The position numbers were made by a program, and so were the translations under genes. This document shows positions 5,296-6,847 of a stretch of DNA of 6,847 nt, one piece after another. Each line of letters begins with the position of its first letter. Position 1 is the stretch's first letter. The notes beneath the pieces were generated by a model. The model was not told the DNA's origin and did no database searches. It saw only the letters and a list, made by a program, of their open reading frames with translations. The stretch is from an uncultured Collinsella sp. (GTDB lineage: Bacteria > Actinomycetota > Coriobacteriia > Coriobacteriales > Coriobacteriaceae): NCBI GenBank assembly GCA_902468695.1, contig CABQZS010000175.1:1-6847 (forward strand), written 5' to 3'.

Positions 5296-6571
5296 AGAAT
5301 TCGATTTCCATCCGATGTGGGAGAGCCTCGGCATGAATCTTGCCGACCACGACATGCTGCTGGGCGCCGTGGGCCAGATGTACGGCGATATGTTCCTGAC
5401 GCAGAATAATCGCCCCAAGTCCACGTCCTACCTGGACTTTGTGGCCACCAACATCCATAGCGGCCGCATTAAGGAGATGCTCGACAAGAAGGAGGCCGGC
5501 GAGGCCACCAAGATCGTCGGTTCGTTCTGCGTGTACGTGCCCGAGGAAATTGTGCTCGCCTGCGACGGTATCCCCGTGGGTCTGTGCTCGGGTGCCGATT
5601 GGGCAACCGATAAGGTCGAGGAGCACCTGCCGCGCAACACCTGCCCGCTCATCAAGAGCTTTGCCGGCTTTAAGCTGGGCGAGGTCTGCCCCTACATTGA
5701 GTCGAGTGACTTGGTGGTGGGCGAGAACACCTGCGATGGCAAGAAGAAGGCCTACGAGTTCTTTGCCACGCAAAAGAACATGTACGTCATGGATATTCCC
5801 AACGTGCACGACGAGTCGACGCTCGTGACCTGGAAGGCCGAGGTCAAGAAACTCGCCGCCAAGATCGAGGAAGAGTGCGGCGTCACGATTACGCCTGAGC
5901 GTCTGAAGGTCGCCATCCACTCCGTCAATGAGAAGCGCCGCGCCCTGCAGCGCCTCGCTGCCACGCGCGCTGCCGACCCTGCGCCCATCAGCGGTCTCGA
6001 CAGCCTGCTGACCTTTCAGGCTGCCTTTATGGACGACACACCGCGTCTGACCGGAGCCATCAACGACATGGCCGCCGAGTGCGAGCAGCGCGTTGAAGCC
6101 GGCGAGGGCGTGGCGCCCAAGGGCACCAAGCGCATCCTGTACACCGGTACGCCCATGGCCGTGCCCAACTGGAAGCTGTTCAACCTGATCGAGAAGGCCG
6201 GTGGCGTCGTGGTGGGCGAGGAGTCCTGCACGGGCTCGCGCTACTACAAGGACCTGGTCGACGAGTCCGGCGAGACGGTCGACGAGATGCTCGACGCCAT
6301 CGCCGAGCGCTACTTTAAGATCAACTGCGCCGTCTTTACGCCCAACAATCAGCGTATGAAGGACATTGTCCAGATGGCCAAGGACCTGCATGCCGACGGT
6401 ATCGTCGACGTGGCCCTGCAGTTCTGCACGCTCTACGAGATGGAGTCGTTTGCCGTGGAGAAGGCTGCCGAGGAGGCAGGCATTCCGTTTATGCACATCA
6501 CGACCGACTACGCCGGCGAGGATGCCGGTCAGCTCCAGACCCGCATCGAGGCCTTCCTCGAGACGATTTAG
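5288..6571 (+). CDS. Double-cubane-cluster anaerobic reductase (2-hydroxyacyl-CoA dehydratase D family, YjiM-like)
   Basis: This 427-residue cytoplasmic protein belongs to the HgdB/D-component superfamily and closely resembles E. coli YjiM and the double-cubane cluster proteins. Those carry an [8Fe-9S] cluster and perform low-potential reductions; the natural substrate is unsettled. Conserved segments are GSFCVYVPEEI (Cys-81), GLCSGAD (Cys-100), PRNTCPLIKS (Cys-119), GEVCPY (Cys-134), GENTCDGKKK (Cys-149), ESCTGS (Cys-314), INCAVFTPNNQR (Cys-347), LQFCTLYEMES (Cys-380) and a C-terminal TTDYAGEDAGQLQTRIEAF. Which cysteines bind the cluster cannot be fixed here, but none of these conserved ones seems lost. 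Compared with YjiM there are about 40 extra N-terminal residues. ATG 5288 follows AGGGG by seven bases. Such proteins are electron-charged by a BadF/HgdC-type ATPase (YjiL in E. coli); none is seen in the window. A classical 2-hydroxyacyl-CoA dehydratase subunit is less likely because no partner subunit gene adjoins it. Confidence 0.92.
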   Translation: MAEEFDFHPMWESLGMNLADHDMLLGAVGQMYGDMFLTQNNRPKSTSYLDFVATNIHSGRIKEMLDKKEAGEATKIVGSFCVYVPEEIVLACDGIPVGLCSGADWATDKVEEHLPRNTCPLIKSFAGFKLGEVCPYIESSDLVVGENTCDGKKKAYEFFATQKNMYVMDIPNVHDESTLVTWKAEVKKLAAKIEEECGVTITPERLKVAIHSVNEKRRALQRLAATRAADPAPISGLDSLLTFQAAFMDDTPRLTGAINDMAAECEQRVEAGEGVAPKGTKRILYTGTPMAVPNWKLFNLIEKAGGVVVGEESCTGSRYYKDLVDESGETVDEMLDAIAERYFKINCAVFTPNNQRMKDIVQMAKDLHADGIVDVALQFCTLYEMESFAVEKAAEEAGIPFMHITTDYAGEDAGQLQTRIEAFLETI

Positions 6572-6602
6572 CCGCACCTGCGCCAAGCTGTGCCGTCGGG
6601 TG

Positions 6603-6633
6603 TTCCTATCCACGCGATAGGGATTTCTCTGTT
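6603..6633 (+). terminator. Rho-independent terminator after the reductase gene
   Basis: TTCCTATC (6603-6610) pairs with GATAGGGA (6616-6623) in eight pairs including one G-U, with loop CACGC, followed by the T-rich TTTCTCTGTT (6624-6633). It lies 31 bases past the stop at 6569-6571. The tail is interrupted by C and G, so termination may be incomplete. Confidence 0.65.
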
Positions 6634-6718
6634 GCCATGCCGGTCGGTGTCTGGATGCACCGCAGGGCGCCGATCGGCTTCGCATGGCTGCCGGGGCGGG
6701 TTTTCCGCCGTCCCGGCA
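6634..6718 (+). other. Large paired stem-loops upstream of the Tat-signal gene
   Basis: A long imperfect hairpin pairs GCCATGC (6634-6640) with GCATGGC (6682-6688), then CGGTCGGTG (6641-6649) with CGCCGATCG (6668-6676) allowing two G-U pairs, leaving a five-base bulge (6677-6681). Directly abutting it, TGCCGGGGCGG (6689-6699) pairs with CCGTCCCGGCA (6708-6718), a further eleven pairs with one wobble. No T-run follows either hairpin. No convincing promoter was seen between the terminator and the next gene, so this may be a structured 5' leader or read-through control element. Confidence 0.5.
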
Positions 6719-6754
6719 GATTCTATCCGTTTGTTCAGTCACGAAAGGAACTCA

Positions 6755-6847
6755 ATGAACAACGACCTTTTCAAGGCGGGCGTTTCCCGTCGCGGTTTTC
6801 TGACCGGCTCCGCTGCCCTGTGCGCCATGGCGGGCCTCGGCCTCGCC
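6755..6847 (+). CDS. Tat-exported protein of unknown function, 3'-truncated
   Basis: Only the first 31 codons are present; the gene leaves at the right edge. ATG 6755 follows AAAGGA (6744-6749) with five bases of spacing. The N-terminus is a textbook twin-arginine signal: a short polar region, the motif SRRGFLTG (residues 11-18), then a hydrophobic stretch AALCAMAGLGLA. The mature protein would therefore be exported folded, commonly with a bound cofactor. Because the region supplies molybdenum and its cofactor, a Moco oxidoreductase is a reasonable guess. Flavin-containing reductases and lipoproteins such as ModA carry the same kind of signal, and whether a lipobox cysteine follows cannot be seen. 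The closeness of SRRGF to that of ModA reflects the shared export route, not homology. Confidence 0.85.
   Translation, partial: MNNDLFKAGVSRRGFLTGSAALCAMAGLGLA

Noticed and set aside
5195..6742. 515-codon open frame on the - strand opposite the reductase gene
   Set aside because: It mirrors a gene with strong G/C-ended codons, lacks recognisable domains, and the + strand product matches YjiM end to end.
1..6847. CRISPR array, tRNA, rRNA, insertion sequence or prophage fragment
   Set aside because: No regular repeat-spacer series, cloverleaf, transposase motif or terminal inverted repeats were seen on either strand.

Overview
The window is GC-rich DNA from an anaerobic bacterium. Features pointing to a Coriobacteriia-type (Collinsella-like) gut actinobacterium are strong G/C-ending codon bias, Tat signals of the form SRRGF, an anaerobic double-cubane [8Fe-9S] reductase and a full set of molybdenum genes. 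This assignment is inferred from gene content and style, not from a database search. All supported genes are on the + strand.

Positions 1-1244 hold the end of a molybdenum-cofactor (Moco) synthesis unit: a 5'-truncated moeA, then mogA (molybdopterin adenylyltransferase), closed by a rho-independent terminator. Positions about 1300-4904 hold a complete molybdate ABC importer with its own TATAAT promoter: modA (Tat-dependent lipoprotein), modB (permease carrying an unusual N-terminal extracytoplasmic domain of about 185 residues) and modC (ATPase with a C-terminal TOBE-like domain). It ends in a second terminator. Together these genes bring in molybdate, adenylylate molybdopterin and insert the metal.

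Positions 4905-5287 form a 383-base leader with an extended -10 promoter, several operator-like palindromes, strong hairpins and a chain of two overlapping mini-ORFs (22 and 56 codons). The chain runs into the next gene through ATGA and ATGGCTGA overlaps. That gene (5288-6571) encodes a 2-hydroxyacyl-CoA dehydratase-like double-cubane-cluster reductase resembling E. coli YjiM. No activator ATPase gene is visible next to it.

Positions 6572-6754 hold a terminator and then two further large stem-loops. The window ends in the first 31 codons of a gene with a clear Tat signal peptide. Its neighbourhood makes a secreted redox enzyme plausible, but its function cannot be read from the part present.

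The least ordinary parts are the ModB N-terminal domain, the layered mini-ORF and hairpin leader before the double-cubane reductase, and the highly structured spacer before the Tat gene.
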